Positions 23,251 through 29,803 of a stretch of 33,832 bases of DNA are shown here, in pieces. Both the position numbers and the translations under genes were made by a program. Each line of letters begins with the position of its first letter. The first letter of the stretch is position 1. The DNA is from a bacterium (lineage in GTDB: Bacteria; Desulfobacterota; Binatia; UBA12015), in contig JAUIFY010000026.1 of assembly GCA_030430245.1 (NCBI GenBank), positions 1-33,832 of the forward strand, in the 5' to 3' direction. A model generated the notes under the pieces. It was given only the letters and a program-made list of their open reading frames with translations. It had not been told where the DNA came from and made no database searches.

Positions 23251-24264
23251 ATGTCGGCAGTCCCGGGCGCGGTGTGGCTCTGGCTCTCGGTCGCGATCTT
23301 CGCGGCGTCGAACTCGGTCGTCCACGTCCTCACCGATCTGGGCGAGGGCCACCTGATCCACGGACGCAACCCGATCACCTTCTGCAACCTCCTCGCAGCC
23401 GGGAACGCCTGCGCGTCTCTCGCGCTGATCGCGGTCTTCCACCGGCAGTGGACCCGCGAGAACCTCGCGTGCGTCTCCGGAGAGGATTGGGTCGCGATGC
23501 TGGCGCTGGCCGGGCTGACGACCGCACTCGCGCCGGCGCTCTACTTCATCGCCCTCGAGCGCACCATGGTGACGAGCGTCGTCCTGATCGCGCAGCTCGA
23601 GCCCCCGCTCACTCTGGCCCTCTCGTTCCTCGTCCTCGGCGAGCGGATCCGGCCCATGGCGGCGTTCGGTGCGGCCGTCGCGCTCCTGGGCGTCGTGCTC
23701 ACGATCGTGCTCCAGCCGAGCGAAGGCGGCTTGATGTTGGGCCGCGGGGAACTCGCCGCGGCGGGCGCCGCAGCGTCGTATGCGGTGTCGACCGTGATCG
23801 CCCGCCCGCGGCTCGCGCGCATCCCGACCGGGATCTTCTCCGTCTTCCGGAACGTGGTGGGCACGGTGACCTTCGCGCTGATCGCGATCTACCTCTACGG
23901 CGCCGAACATTTCGCCGACATCGGCTCCCGCTTCTTGTGGCAATGGATGCTCGTGTACGGCGGTGTCGTCATCGTCGGCGGGCAGCTTGCCTGGTTCCGC
24001 GGCCTGCGGAGCGCCCAGGCCGTCGACGTCTCTCTCGCGACGTCGGCGGCGCCGGTCGCGGGCGTGCTCGCCGCCTACCTCATCCTCGGCGAGGAGCCCT
24101 CGTGGGCGCAGTACACCGGCGGGGCGGTGCTGATGGTCGGAATCGCGATCGGCCTGATGGCCGAGCGCGGCTCGGCCGAGGCGAAGGAAGCGACACCCGC
24201 CACGCCGCTGTCGGCCGACCGGGCGCTTCAGTCCGAGTCCGGCACGGGCTTCAAGGGGGTGTAG
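23251..24264 (+). CDS. EamA/DMT-superfamily transporter, 337 aa
   Basis: This is a ten-helix drug/metabolite transporter with two EamA halves. Helices visible include V-W-L-W-L-S-V-A-I-F-A-A-S, A-M-L-A-L-A-G-L-T-T-A-L-A-P-A-L-Y-F-I-A-L and the G-A-A-V-A-L-L-G-V-V-L-T-I-V-L helix closing the first half. The second half repeats the pattern and ends with G-G-A-V-L-M-V-G-I-A-I-G-L. Family features are L-E-P-P-L-T-L-A-L-S-F-L-V-L-G-E-R at the end of the first half and A-Y-L-I-L-G-E-E-P in the second. The ATG at 23251 gives the first membrane helix; 35 upstream in-frame residues are not credible. A charged 35-residue tail follows the last helix. The stop overlaps the convergent LRR gene by 14 bp. 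The substrate is unknown. Confidence 0.9.
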   Translation: MSAVPGAVWLWLSVAIFAASNSVVHVLTDLGEGHLIHGRNPITFCNLLAAGNACASLALIAVFHRQWTRENLACVSGEDWVAMLALAGLTTALAPALYFIALERTMVTSVVLIAQLEPPLTLALSFLVLGERIRPMAAFGAAVALLGVVLTIVLQPSEGGLMLGRGELAAAGAAASYAVSTVIARPRLARIPTGIFSVFRNVVGTVTFALIAIYLYGAEHFADIGSRFLWQWMLVYGGVVIVGGQLAWFRGLRSAQAVDVSLATSAAPVAGVLAAYLILGEEPSWAQYTGGAVLMVGIAIGLMAERGSAEAKEATPATPLSADRALQSESGTGFKGV

Positions 24265-25195
24265 GATCGCCGACGGCGCAGGAGCACGCGGCGTCCTCCT
24301 CCGGGCACCGAAGGCCGTTGCCTGCGAGGTCACAGACCTGGAGTCGCTCCGCCACCGCGGGCCACCACGTGGGCACGGTTCCCGAGAGCTCGTTGTGGTC
24401 GAGTCGCAGGATCTGGAGGTTCCCGAGCCGTTCGAGCCCCGGCGGAAGAGGGCCCGAGAAGCGGTTGTGCTCGGCGCGCAGGGTCACGAGCTGCCCGAGC
24501 TTCCCGAGACTCGCGGGAAGCGGCCCCTCGAAGCGGTTGTGGCCGACGAAGAGATACCGAAGCTCGCCCAGACCGCCGATTCCCGCCGGAAGGACGCCCG
24601 AGAGCTGGTTGCGGTGGAGGTAGAGATCGGTCAGGTGCGACAGACGGAACAACGAAGCAGGAAGCGGTCCCGAGAGCTCGTTGCGGTCCAACCGAAGCTT
24701 CTCGAGTTTCTCACAGCCGCCGATCGCGGACGGGATCGCGCCCGACAAGCGGTTCACGTGCAGGTCGAGCCACCGCAGCTCATCGAGCTTTCCGATCGAA
24801 GCCGGGATCTCGCCCTCCAGCTCGTTCGCCTTGAGCCATACGTTCTCCAACGCGTCGCACTCGCCGATCGAGTCCGGAATGCGGCCCGAGATGCGGTTGA
24901 AGCTGAAGTACATCGTATGGAGATGCTTCAGGTCGCAGATCGACTCCGGGAGGGGGCCGGCGAGATCGTTGTCGAACAGCTGGAGCTCCACGACGCGCCC
25001 CTGGTCGTCGCACTCGACCCCATGCCACTCGCAATGCGGAACGGTCGCCGAGAGCCAGAAGTCGGACTTCACCCAGTCGGGGCCGCCCGTCGATCGGTAG
25101 AAGTCGACGAGAGCCTCTCGCTCGACGTCGTCCGATGCGCACGCGACGCACGGAACGAGCAAGACGATCGCGAGAGCCCACCGGAGTACGCGCAC
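24251..25195 (-). CDS. Exported plant-type leucine-rich-repeat protein, 314 aa
   Basis: A signal peptide (about residues 1-20, A-L-A-I-V-L-L-V-P-C-V-A-C-A) precedes a cap resembling the N-terminal cap of plant LRR receptors. The cap has the pattern L-V-D-F-Y-R-S-T-G-G-P-D-W with two cysteines in C-E-W-H-G-V-E-C (55-62). Nine tandem repeats of exactly 24 residues follow from about residue 70, with the pattern L-x-L-x-x-N-x-L-x-G-x-L/I-P-x-x-I/L-x-x-L-x-x-L-x. A cysteine-rich C-cap (C288, C297, C304, C306) closes the domain. The N-x-L-S-G-x-I-P core is the plant-specific LRR class, which forms a concave protein-binding surface. No kinase, membrane anchor or enzyme domain is attached. The gene overlaps the transporter tail by 14 bp. 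Confidence 0.9.
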   Translation of the reverse strand: MRVLRWALAIVLLVPCVACASDDVEREALVDFYRSTGGPDWVKSDFWLSATVPHCEWHGVECDDQGRVVELQLFDNDLAGPLPESICDLKHLHTMYFSFNRISGRIPDSIGECDALENVWLKANELEGEIPASIGKLDELRWLDLHVNRLSGAIPSAIGGCEKLEKLRLDRNELSGPLPASLFRLSHLTDLYLHRNQLSGVLPAGIGGLGELRYLFVGHNRFEGPLPASLGKLGQLVTLRAEHNRFSGPLPPGLERLGNLQILRLDHNELSGTVPTWWPAVAERLQVCDLAGNGLRCPEEDAACSCAVGDPTPP

Positions 25196-25302
25196 GCGCC
25201 ACCGCTACACCCGGTGCAGCGCTGTCGCAATTCCATCCTCGGTTCGTTTGCCGGATGGCCCCCCCGTCGGCTCAAATGCGACGGAGTCACGAGGAGGACG
25301 AC

Positions 25303-25734
25303 ATGGCCGATCTGATCCGAACCGTTTTCGCGAAGCTCACGGAGCTCGAGTGGGTCGCGATTCTCGTCGTCCGCCTCTCGGTCGGGACCGAGTTCCTCAT
25401 CGCCGGCTTCGGGAAGCTCGGCGATCTCGAGAAGTTTACGAGGTATTTCGCCGAGCTCGGCATCCCGGCTCCCGGGATCCAGGCCCCCTTCGTCGCGACC
25501 CTCGAGTTCGCGGGCGGCATCGGACTCATCCTCGGGCTCGGCACGCGCTTCTTCGCGGCGCCACTCGCGATCACGATGATCGTCGCCATTCTCACCGCGA
25601 CCGAGCTCTCGACCCTCGGGAACTTCCTCTACCTGAGCGAGTGGAACCTGTTCCTGCTCCTCGCGTGGCTCGGCTTCTCGGGCCCCGGTCGCGCGAGCCT
25701 CGATCATCGGATCGACGCGCGAACGTCCGCGTGA
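25303..25734 (+). CDS. DoxX family membrane protein, 143 aa
   Basis: DoxX proteins are small four-helix membrane proteins, some of them subunits of quinol oxidases or thiosulfate:quinone oxidoreductase. The first helix region W-V-A-I-L-V-V-R-L-S-V-G-T-E-F-L-I-A-G-F-G-K-L contains the family's R-x-x-x-G-x-x-F-x-x-x-G-x-x-K pattern. The loop with Y-F-A-E-L-G-I-P-A-P precedes helix two. Further helices are L-E-F-A-G-G-I-G-L-I-L-G-L-G, A-I-T-M-I-V-A-I-L-T-A and N-L-F-L-L-L-A-W-L-G. The start is well supported by GAGGAGG just before ATG 25303; the frame extends upstream only as Arg-rich sequence. It is divergent from the LRR gene across about 107 bp. The partner is unknown. Confidence 0.9.
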   Translation: MADLIRTVFAKLTELEWVAILVVRLSVGTEFLIAGFGKLGDLEKFTRYFAELGIPAPGIQAPFVATLEFAGGIGLILGLGTRFFAAPLAITMIVAILTATELSTLGNFLYLSEWNLFLLLAWLGFSGPGRASLDHRIDARTSA

Positions 25735-25856
25735 TCCGGCCTCGGGCCGGCGCCATCGGCGAGGTGCTCGAGGCGCGGTCCGGAACGGCCGCGTCATGCC
25801 GGATTCGTGGAGCTCACTCCGCTGGCTCCCGCAATCGATCGTGGTAAGGAATCCGC

Positions 25857-26657
25857 ATGCTCGAGCTTCATCACAACGCCGCGTCCACCTGCTCCCAGAA
25901 GGTCCGCTTCGTATTGGCGGAGAAGGGGCTCGACTACGTCTCCCACGAGATCGACCTGATCGCCGGAGGCCAGCACGATCCCGAGTACGTCAAGCTCAAT
26001 CCGAACCACGTCGTGCCGACGATCGTGCACGACGGCAAGGTCATCATCGAGTCGACGCTCATCAACGAGTACCTCGACGATGCCTTTCCGGAGCCCCCCC
26101 TTCGGCCCGAAGATCCCGTCGCTCGGCACGCGATGCGGATGTGGACCAAGCGAATCGACGACAAGGTCCATCCCATGGCCGGCGTCATCACGTTCGGGAT
26201 CGGCGCACGTCCCCTCCTGATCGCGCAGGGGCAGGAAGCGATCGACGAAGCGCTCGCGAAGATCCCCAACGAGGCCCAGCGAGCACGCCGCAAGAGCGTC
26301 ATCGAGCACGGAGTGAAGGCTCCCGAGATGAAGACCGCGATCCATGCGTTCGTCGACATGGTGAACGACATGGAGACGTCCCTCGCGAATGGCCCCTGGC
26401 TCTGCGGTGAGCACCCGAGCCTCGCCGATGCCTGCGCCTTCCCCTACGTGATGCGGATGGACCACCTCGCCATGGATCCGCTCTTCGCGCCCGACATGCG
26501 GCCCCGTGTACGCGATTGGTACGCCCGCATCCGGGCGCTGCCGTCGTTCGACGCGGCGGTGACCCAGCTGCTGCCCGAGTTCGTCATCGAGATGTTCCGC
26601 AGCAACGGGGCCGAGGTCTGGGACGACGTGAAGGCGCTCGCCGCACGACGCGCCTGA
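25857..26657 (+). CDS. Glutathione S-transferase family protein (LigF-like N-domain), 266 aa
   Basis: The N-terminal thioredoxin-like domain runs from E-L-H-H-N-A-A-S-T-C-S-Q-K-V-R-F-V-L-A-E-K-G-L through H-V-V-P-T-I-V-H-D-G to I-I-E-S-T-L-I-N-E-Y-L-D. The S-T-C-S motif at the first helix supplies a Ser/Cys at the catalytic position. The helical C-domain is longer than in the other GSTs here and contains H-P-S-L-A-D-A-C-A-F-P-Y-V-M-R-M-D-H-L. At 266 residues it is near the length of beta-etherase-like (LigF/LigE-group) transferases. An insert with A-P-E-M-K-T-A-I sits in the C-domain. Glutathione conjugation or reductive cleavage of a lipophilic substrate is expected but not specific. The Shine-Dalgarno AAGGA is placed well. 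A hairpin after the stop may terminate it. Confidence 0.9.
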   Translation: MLELHHNAASTCSQKVRFVLAEKGLDYVSHEIDLIAGGQHDPEYVKLNPNHVVPTIVHDGKVIIESTLINEYLDDAFPEPPLRPEDPVARHAMRMWTKRIDDKVHPMAGVITFGIGARPLLIAQGQEAIDEALAKIPNEAQRARRKSVIEHGVKAPEMKTAIHAFVDMVNDMETSLANGPWLCGEHPSLADACAFPYVMRMDHLAMDPLFAPDMRPRVRDWYARIRALPSFDAAVTQLLPEFVIEMFRSNGAEVWDDVKALAARRA

Positions 26658-26699
26658 GCCCGGGACCGCAAGACGGCTGAATGAGCCGCGCCCGGGCTC
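26656..26699 (+). terminator. Hairpin after the GST stop, terminator candidate
   Basis: GAGCCCGGG at 26656-26664 pairs perfectly with CCCGGGCTC at 26691-26699. An inner stem, CGGCT (26674-26678) with AGCCG (26684-26688), sits between the arms. The left arm overlaps the stop codon of the GST gene. The sequence after the right arm (TCGCTCGTCTCG) has few T's, so intrinsic termination would be weak. Confidence 0.4.
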
Positions 26700-26719
26700 T
26701 CGCTCGTCTCGCCCCCTGA

Positions 26720-26773
26720 AACTCATTTTGCACCCAGACCTAACAAAAGTTGTTTACACAGCTTCGCGAAGCT
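26720..26773 (+). promoter_or_regulatory. AT-rich island with two palindromes upstream of the Cys-rich gene
   Basis: An AT-rich stretch (about 26720-26760) interrupts the G+C-rich background. It contains the 13-bp inverted repeat AACAA-AAG-TTGTT (26742-26754). A 14-bp perfect palindrome, AGCTTCGCGAAGCT, follows at 26760-26773. Both lie 70-100 bp before the Cys-rich gene's ATG, the place expected for a promoter and operator. TTGCAC (26728-26733) could be a -35 box, but no good -10 box follows at 17 bp, so promoter elements are unproven. The palindromes are certain; their role is not. Confidence 0.45.
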
Positions 26774-26841
26774 CCTACCCTTCCTCCGTGGGCGACACCG
26801 GAGACCGGGGGCCGGCGCGCCCGAAGGAGAAGGGAGAAGCC

Positions 26842-27345
26842 ATGAAGAAGCTGACGACGATTCTGGGAGCCCTGGCGGTGGCCGGGATGATTCTGGCGCA
26901 GGCGCCCGTGGGGCAAGCACAGGTGCGGGACGCCCGCCCGGACGTGGCGGTCGACAACCCGGAGCGCTTCGCCGAGGGCTGCATCGCCCGGGCCGAGAAG
27001 AAGACGCACGCGTGTGCGCGTGCGGTCGTGAAGACGGCGAAGCGCTGCGTGCGGGTCGTGAACCGGCTGGTCGAGGCCGGCCGGCTCGAGCGGGCCGAGC
27101 GCGTCGCGGCGAAGTGCCGCGAGCGCATCACCGAGAAGGCACGCCGCTGCACCGAGAACATCGAGAAGCACTGCGTCCGGTGCGTCACGTACCTCGACGA
27201 CATCGGAGAACCCGGCCTCGCCGAGCGTGTGAAGGAGGCCTGCTCCAACTTGATCGACGACCTGGTCGACCTCGTAGAGCGTGCCTTGAACGCCATCGCC
27301 GACGCCCTCGCGGGCGGCCCGGGCGAGCTCGACGACAGCCTCTAG
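26842..27345 (+). CDS. Secreted eight-cysteine helical protein of unknown function, 167 aa
   Basis: I do not recognise the family. A signal peptide (I-L-G-A-L-A-V-A-G-M-I-L-A-Q-A, ending near Q-A-Q-V) gives a mature protein of about 140 residues that is predicted nearly all helical and Arg/Lys/Glu-rich. It has eight cysteines in the order C-x10-C-x10-C-x22-C-x10-C-x7-C-x2-C-x19-C. Three of the gaps place cysteines 11 residues apart, so they fall on one face of a helix, as in hendecad or disulfide-laced helices. No haem motif is present (C-V-R-C-V lacks His). The tail is acidic and hydrophobic with a Gly-rich end. The ribosome-binding site (AAGGAGAAGGGAG) is strong, and palindromic DNA precedes it. 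High expression is suggested, not shown. Confidence 0.8.
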   Translation: MKKLTTILGALAVAGMILAQAPVGQAQVRDARPDVAVDNPERFAEGCIARAEKKTHACARAVVKTAKRCVRVVNRLVEAGRLERAERVAAKCRERITEKARRCTENIEKHCVRCVTYLDDIGEPGLAERVKEACSNLIDDLVDLVERALNAIADALAGGPGELDDSL

Positions 27346-27371
27346 GCCGTCGCCGCAGGTCCGATCCCGGG

Positions 27372-27441
27372 GGACGGGCGTCCCGTCCGCCCCCCGACCG
27401 AAGGGAAGCGGAGGCCGGGCGGGCACGTCGTCCGCCCGGCC
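27372..27441 (+). terminator. Two tandem GC-rich hairpins after the Cys-rich gene
   Basis: The first hairpin pairs GGACGGG (27372-27378) with CCCGTCC (27382-27388) around a CGT loop. The second pairs GGCCGGGCGG (27413-27422) perfectly with CCGCCCGGCC (27432-27441), followed by CCTCTTGCC. They lie 27-96 bases past the stop of the Cys-rich gene and before the DUF1579 gene. The T-run is short, so termination is plausible but not clean. Confidence 0.55.
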
Positions 27442-27481
27442 CCTCTTGCCTATCCCCCCTCGCCCCCGCCATAACCGGCGC

Positions 27482-27961
27482 ATGGCGGACAACCCGATCG
27501 CGACCCGAGCACACGAATGGCTCGCCCAGAGCGTCGGCACTTGGGACGTGCAAGGGCTCTACTACTTCGGCCCCGGGCAGGATCCGGTCGATGCATCCGG
27601 CACCGAGGTCGTCGAGATGATGGGCCCGTTCTGGCAGCGCGGACTGCTCGAGATCGAGCTCTTCGATTCGAAGATCGAGGGCGTGACGTACATCGGATTC
27701 GACCCGCTCCGTCAGGTCTTCGTCTCGACGTGGATCGACACCGCAAACCCGTACCTCTACCGCTACGAGGGAAGCTACGACGAGGCGACGCGGCTTCTCT
27801 CCCTGAGCGGCCTGAACACCGATCCCTCGAGCGGAAAGCCCGCGCAGTACCGAAGCCTCGCCGGCTACGACCTCCCGCACGAGCGGAGCCTGAGCCTCTC
27901 GATCGAAGTCCCGGGCCGCGACGAGTCCGAGATCCTCAGCTACGAGTTCAAGCGCCGCTGA
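27482..27961 (+). CDS. DUF1579-like family protein, 159 aa
   Basis: The protein follows the DUF1579 (lipocalin-like) pattern. It starts with an A-H-E-W-L-A-Q-S-V-G-T-W-D-V helix and strand, then G-T-E-V-V-E-M-M-G-P-F-W and G-F-D-P-L-R-Q-V-F-V-S-T-W-I-D. The remainder alternates strands, ending with L-S-Y-E-F-K-R. These domains are small beta-barrels thought to bind or carry hydrophobic ligands; enzyme activity is not known. No signal peptide is present. The ATG at 27482 is the natural start; an in-frame GTG or similar codon 12 codons upstream adds only a Pro/Arg-rich leader. No clear Shine-Dalgarno is seen (ATAACCGGCGC precedes the ATG). It is convergent with the P450 gene. Confidence 0.8.
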   Translation: MADNPIATRAHEWLAQSVGTWDVQGLYYFGPGQDPVDASGTEVVEMMGPFWQRGLLEIELFDSKIEGVTYIGFDPLRQVFVSTWIDTANPYLYRYEGSYDEATRLLSLSGLNTDPSSGKPAQYRSLAGYDLPHERSLSLSIEVPGRDESEILSYEFKRR

Positions 27962-28035
27962 CGGCGACGGCGACGGCACAAGGCCCTCTTGGGGGCGGTC
28001 TTCTCGAAATCGCCAGGGGTGACTTCCACGGCCCG

Positions 28036-29277
28036 CTAGGCGTCGGTGAGCTTGTAGCGGATCGGCAGGTGCTTCACGCCGCCGACGAGGGCGGATTCGA
28101 GGCGGTCGACCGGGCCGGCGAGCTCGATCTCGTCGAGGCGCGGCAGCAGGTAGCGGTAGGCGAACTCCAACTCGAGACGGGCGACGTGGGCACCGAGGCA
28201 GAAGTGCTCGCCGACGCCGAAGGCGAGGTGGCGATTCGGATAGCGGTCGACGCGGAACTCGAACGGATCGTCGAACACGTCCTCGTCGCGGTTCGCCGAC
28301 GGGTAGAAGAGCGCGAGGTGCTGCCCCTCCTCGATCTTGCGGCCGGCGAGCTCGGTGTCCTGACTCGCCGTGCGGCAGAAGTGGATGATGGGGCTCGTCC
28401 ACCGGAGGATCTCTTCGACGCCTTTCGAGAGCAGATCGGGCTCTTTCTGCAGCTTGCGAAGCTGGTTCTGGTGCTCGATCAGGGCGAGCATGCCTCCGCT
28501 CGTCGCGTTGCGGGTCGTCTCGTTGCCGGCGATCACGATGATGAGGCACCACGTGAGCACGTCCATCTCGGGGATCGGCTCGCCGTTCACCTCCATCTGC
28601 GCGAAGAACGTCGTGAGATCCTCTTGCGGATTCTTCCGGCGCTCCGCGACGAGTCCGGTGAAGTAGCCGAAGAGCTCCGCCATGGCGGCGAGCGCGGTCT
28701 CGCTTCCCGTCTTCCCTTCGTCGCGGAACTCGGGATCGTTCGCTCCGATGGTGCGGTTCGTCCAATCGAACAGCAGCTTCCAGTCCTCGCGCGGCACGCC
28801 GAGAAGCCAGGCGATCACCGCGATCGGAAGCGGGGCCGCCACCTTCTCGACGAAGTCGCACTCTCCCTCGTTGCCCTCGGCGAGGAGCGAGTCGATGATC
28901 TCCTTCGCCAGCGCCTCGATGTCGCCGTGGAGCTTTCGCAGGCGCCCCGGCGTGAACCGCTTGCTCGCGAGCTTGCGGTAGTCGGTGTGCTTCGGCGGAT
29001 CCATCTGGATCAGAGTCGGCGGGAACTCGGAGTCGTCCTCCTGCTCGTTGCCGAGCACGAGCCGGGGAGCGTTCAGGAAGAGGTCGGGCCGGCGCCCCAC
29101 CGTCTGGATCTCCTCCGCCTTGGTGACCGCCCAGAACGACGGACCGATTGGATTCTCGTACCAGTGGACCGGATCCTCGCGCCGGAGCTCGGTCCAGATC
29201 GGATGCGGGTACCCCATCTTGGCGTAGTCGGGCCCCGAGATGAGATTGAAGGTGTCGCGGGAAATCGTGTCGGCCAT
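28036..29277 (-). CDS. Cytochrome P450, CYP125/CYP142-like, 413 aa
   Basis: This is a haem-thiolate monooxygenase with all core motifs. The I-helix oxygen-activation motif A-G-N-E-T-T is at 250-255. The K-helix E-x-x-R is E289-I-L-R292. The haem-binding loop F-G-V-G-E-H-F-C-L-G is at 353-362, with Cys360 as ligand. The sequence around A-G-N-E-T-T-R-N and S-A-N-R-D-E-D-V-F-D-D-P resembles bacterial CYP125/CYP142-type enzymes that hydroxylate the side chain of sterols and similar lipids. Substrate identity is not proven. The ATG at 29277 is the last good start; ATGs up to 30 bases upstream are possible and none has a Shine-Dalgarno. It has no local ferredoxin gene, so its reductase partner must be elsewhere. 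It is divergent from the CoA-binding gene. Confidence 0.92.
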   Translation of the reverse strand: MADTISRDTFNLISGPDYAKMGYPHPIWTELRREDPVHWYENPIGPSFWAVTKAEEIQTVGRRPDLFLNAPRLVLGNEQEDDSEFPPTLIQMDPPKHTDYRKLASKRFTPGRLRKLHGDIEALAKEIIDSLLAEGNEGECDFVEKVAAPLPIAVIAWLLGVPREDWKLLFDWTNRTIGANDPEFRDEGKTGSETALAAMAELFGYFTGLVAERRKNPQEDLTTFFAQMEVNGEPIPEMDVLTWCLIIVIAGNETTRNATSGGMLALIEHQNQLRKLQKEPDLLSKGVEEILRWTSPIIHFCRTASQDTELAGRKIEEGQHLALFYPSANRDEDVFDDPFEFRVDRYPNRHLAFGVGEHFCLGAHVARLELEFAYRYLLPRLDEIELAGPVDRLESALVGGVKHLPIRYKLTDA

Positions 29278-29350
29278 GGAGGCACGGTAGTCCAGCTTCA
29301 TCTGCATGACCAGTGTGGCGCCGAGCCGGGTGCTTTGGGTAGGAAGAAGC

Positions 29351-29785
29351 GTGCGCGAGGGCTTCCAGAACCCGAGCGACGACCGCATCCGCGAGATCCT
29401 GGGCACGCCACGGTCCGTCGCGGTCGTCGGCTGCTCCCCCGACCCCGCCCGCGACAGCCATCGGATCGCACGGCTCCTCCGAGAACGCGGGCACCGCATC
29501 CATCCGGTGCACCCGGCGGGCGGGATCATCCTCGGCCAGACCGTGCACACCTCGCTCCGCGACATCCCCGACCCCGTCGACATGGTCGACGTCTTCCGCC
29601 GACCGGAGGCGATCGACGCCATCGTGGGCGACGCGATCGAGATCGGCGCACGCATCCTCTGGCTGCAGCTGGGCGTCGTGAACGAGAGCGCGGCGTCGAG
29701 AGCCGGCGCGGCCGGCATCACGGTCGTGATGGACCGCTGTCCCGCGATCGAGTATCGCCGATTGTTCCCCCCACCTTCCGTGTAG
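29351..29785 (+). CDS. CoA-binding domain protein (YccU-like), 144 aa
   Basis: This single-domain CoA-binding (Rossmann) protein resembles YccU and the N-domain of succinyl-CoA synthetase alpha subunits. The first strand and loop are R-S-V-A-V-V-G-C-S-P-D-P-A-R-D-S-H. The typical L-R-E-R-G-H-R-I-H-P-V-H-P follows, then V-D-M-V-D-V-F-R-R-P-E, where the family has an 'D-x-V-D-V-F-R' string. The C-terminus includes L-W-L-Q-L-G-V-V-N-E-S-A and a M-D-R-C-P-A-I-E-Y-R-R ending. The function of stand-alone members is unclear; they may bind CoA or a nucleotide. I prefer GTG 29351, which has GGAAGAA a few bases upstream. An ATG at 29306 would add 15 residues. The DUF3604 gene follows after 18 bp, so they likely share a transcript. 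Confidence 0.85.
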   Translation: MREGFQNPSDDRIREILGTPRSVAVVGCSPDPARDSHRIARLLRERGHRIHPVHPAGGIILGQTVHTSLRDIPDPVDMVDVFRRPEAIDAIVGDAIEIGARILWLQLGVVNESAASRAGAAGITVVMDRCPAIEYRRLFPPPSV

Positions 29786-29803
29786 AGAACAGAGAGGTTG
29801 CGC

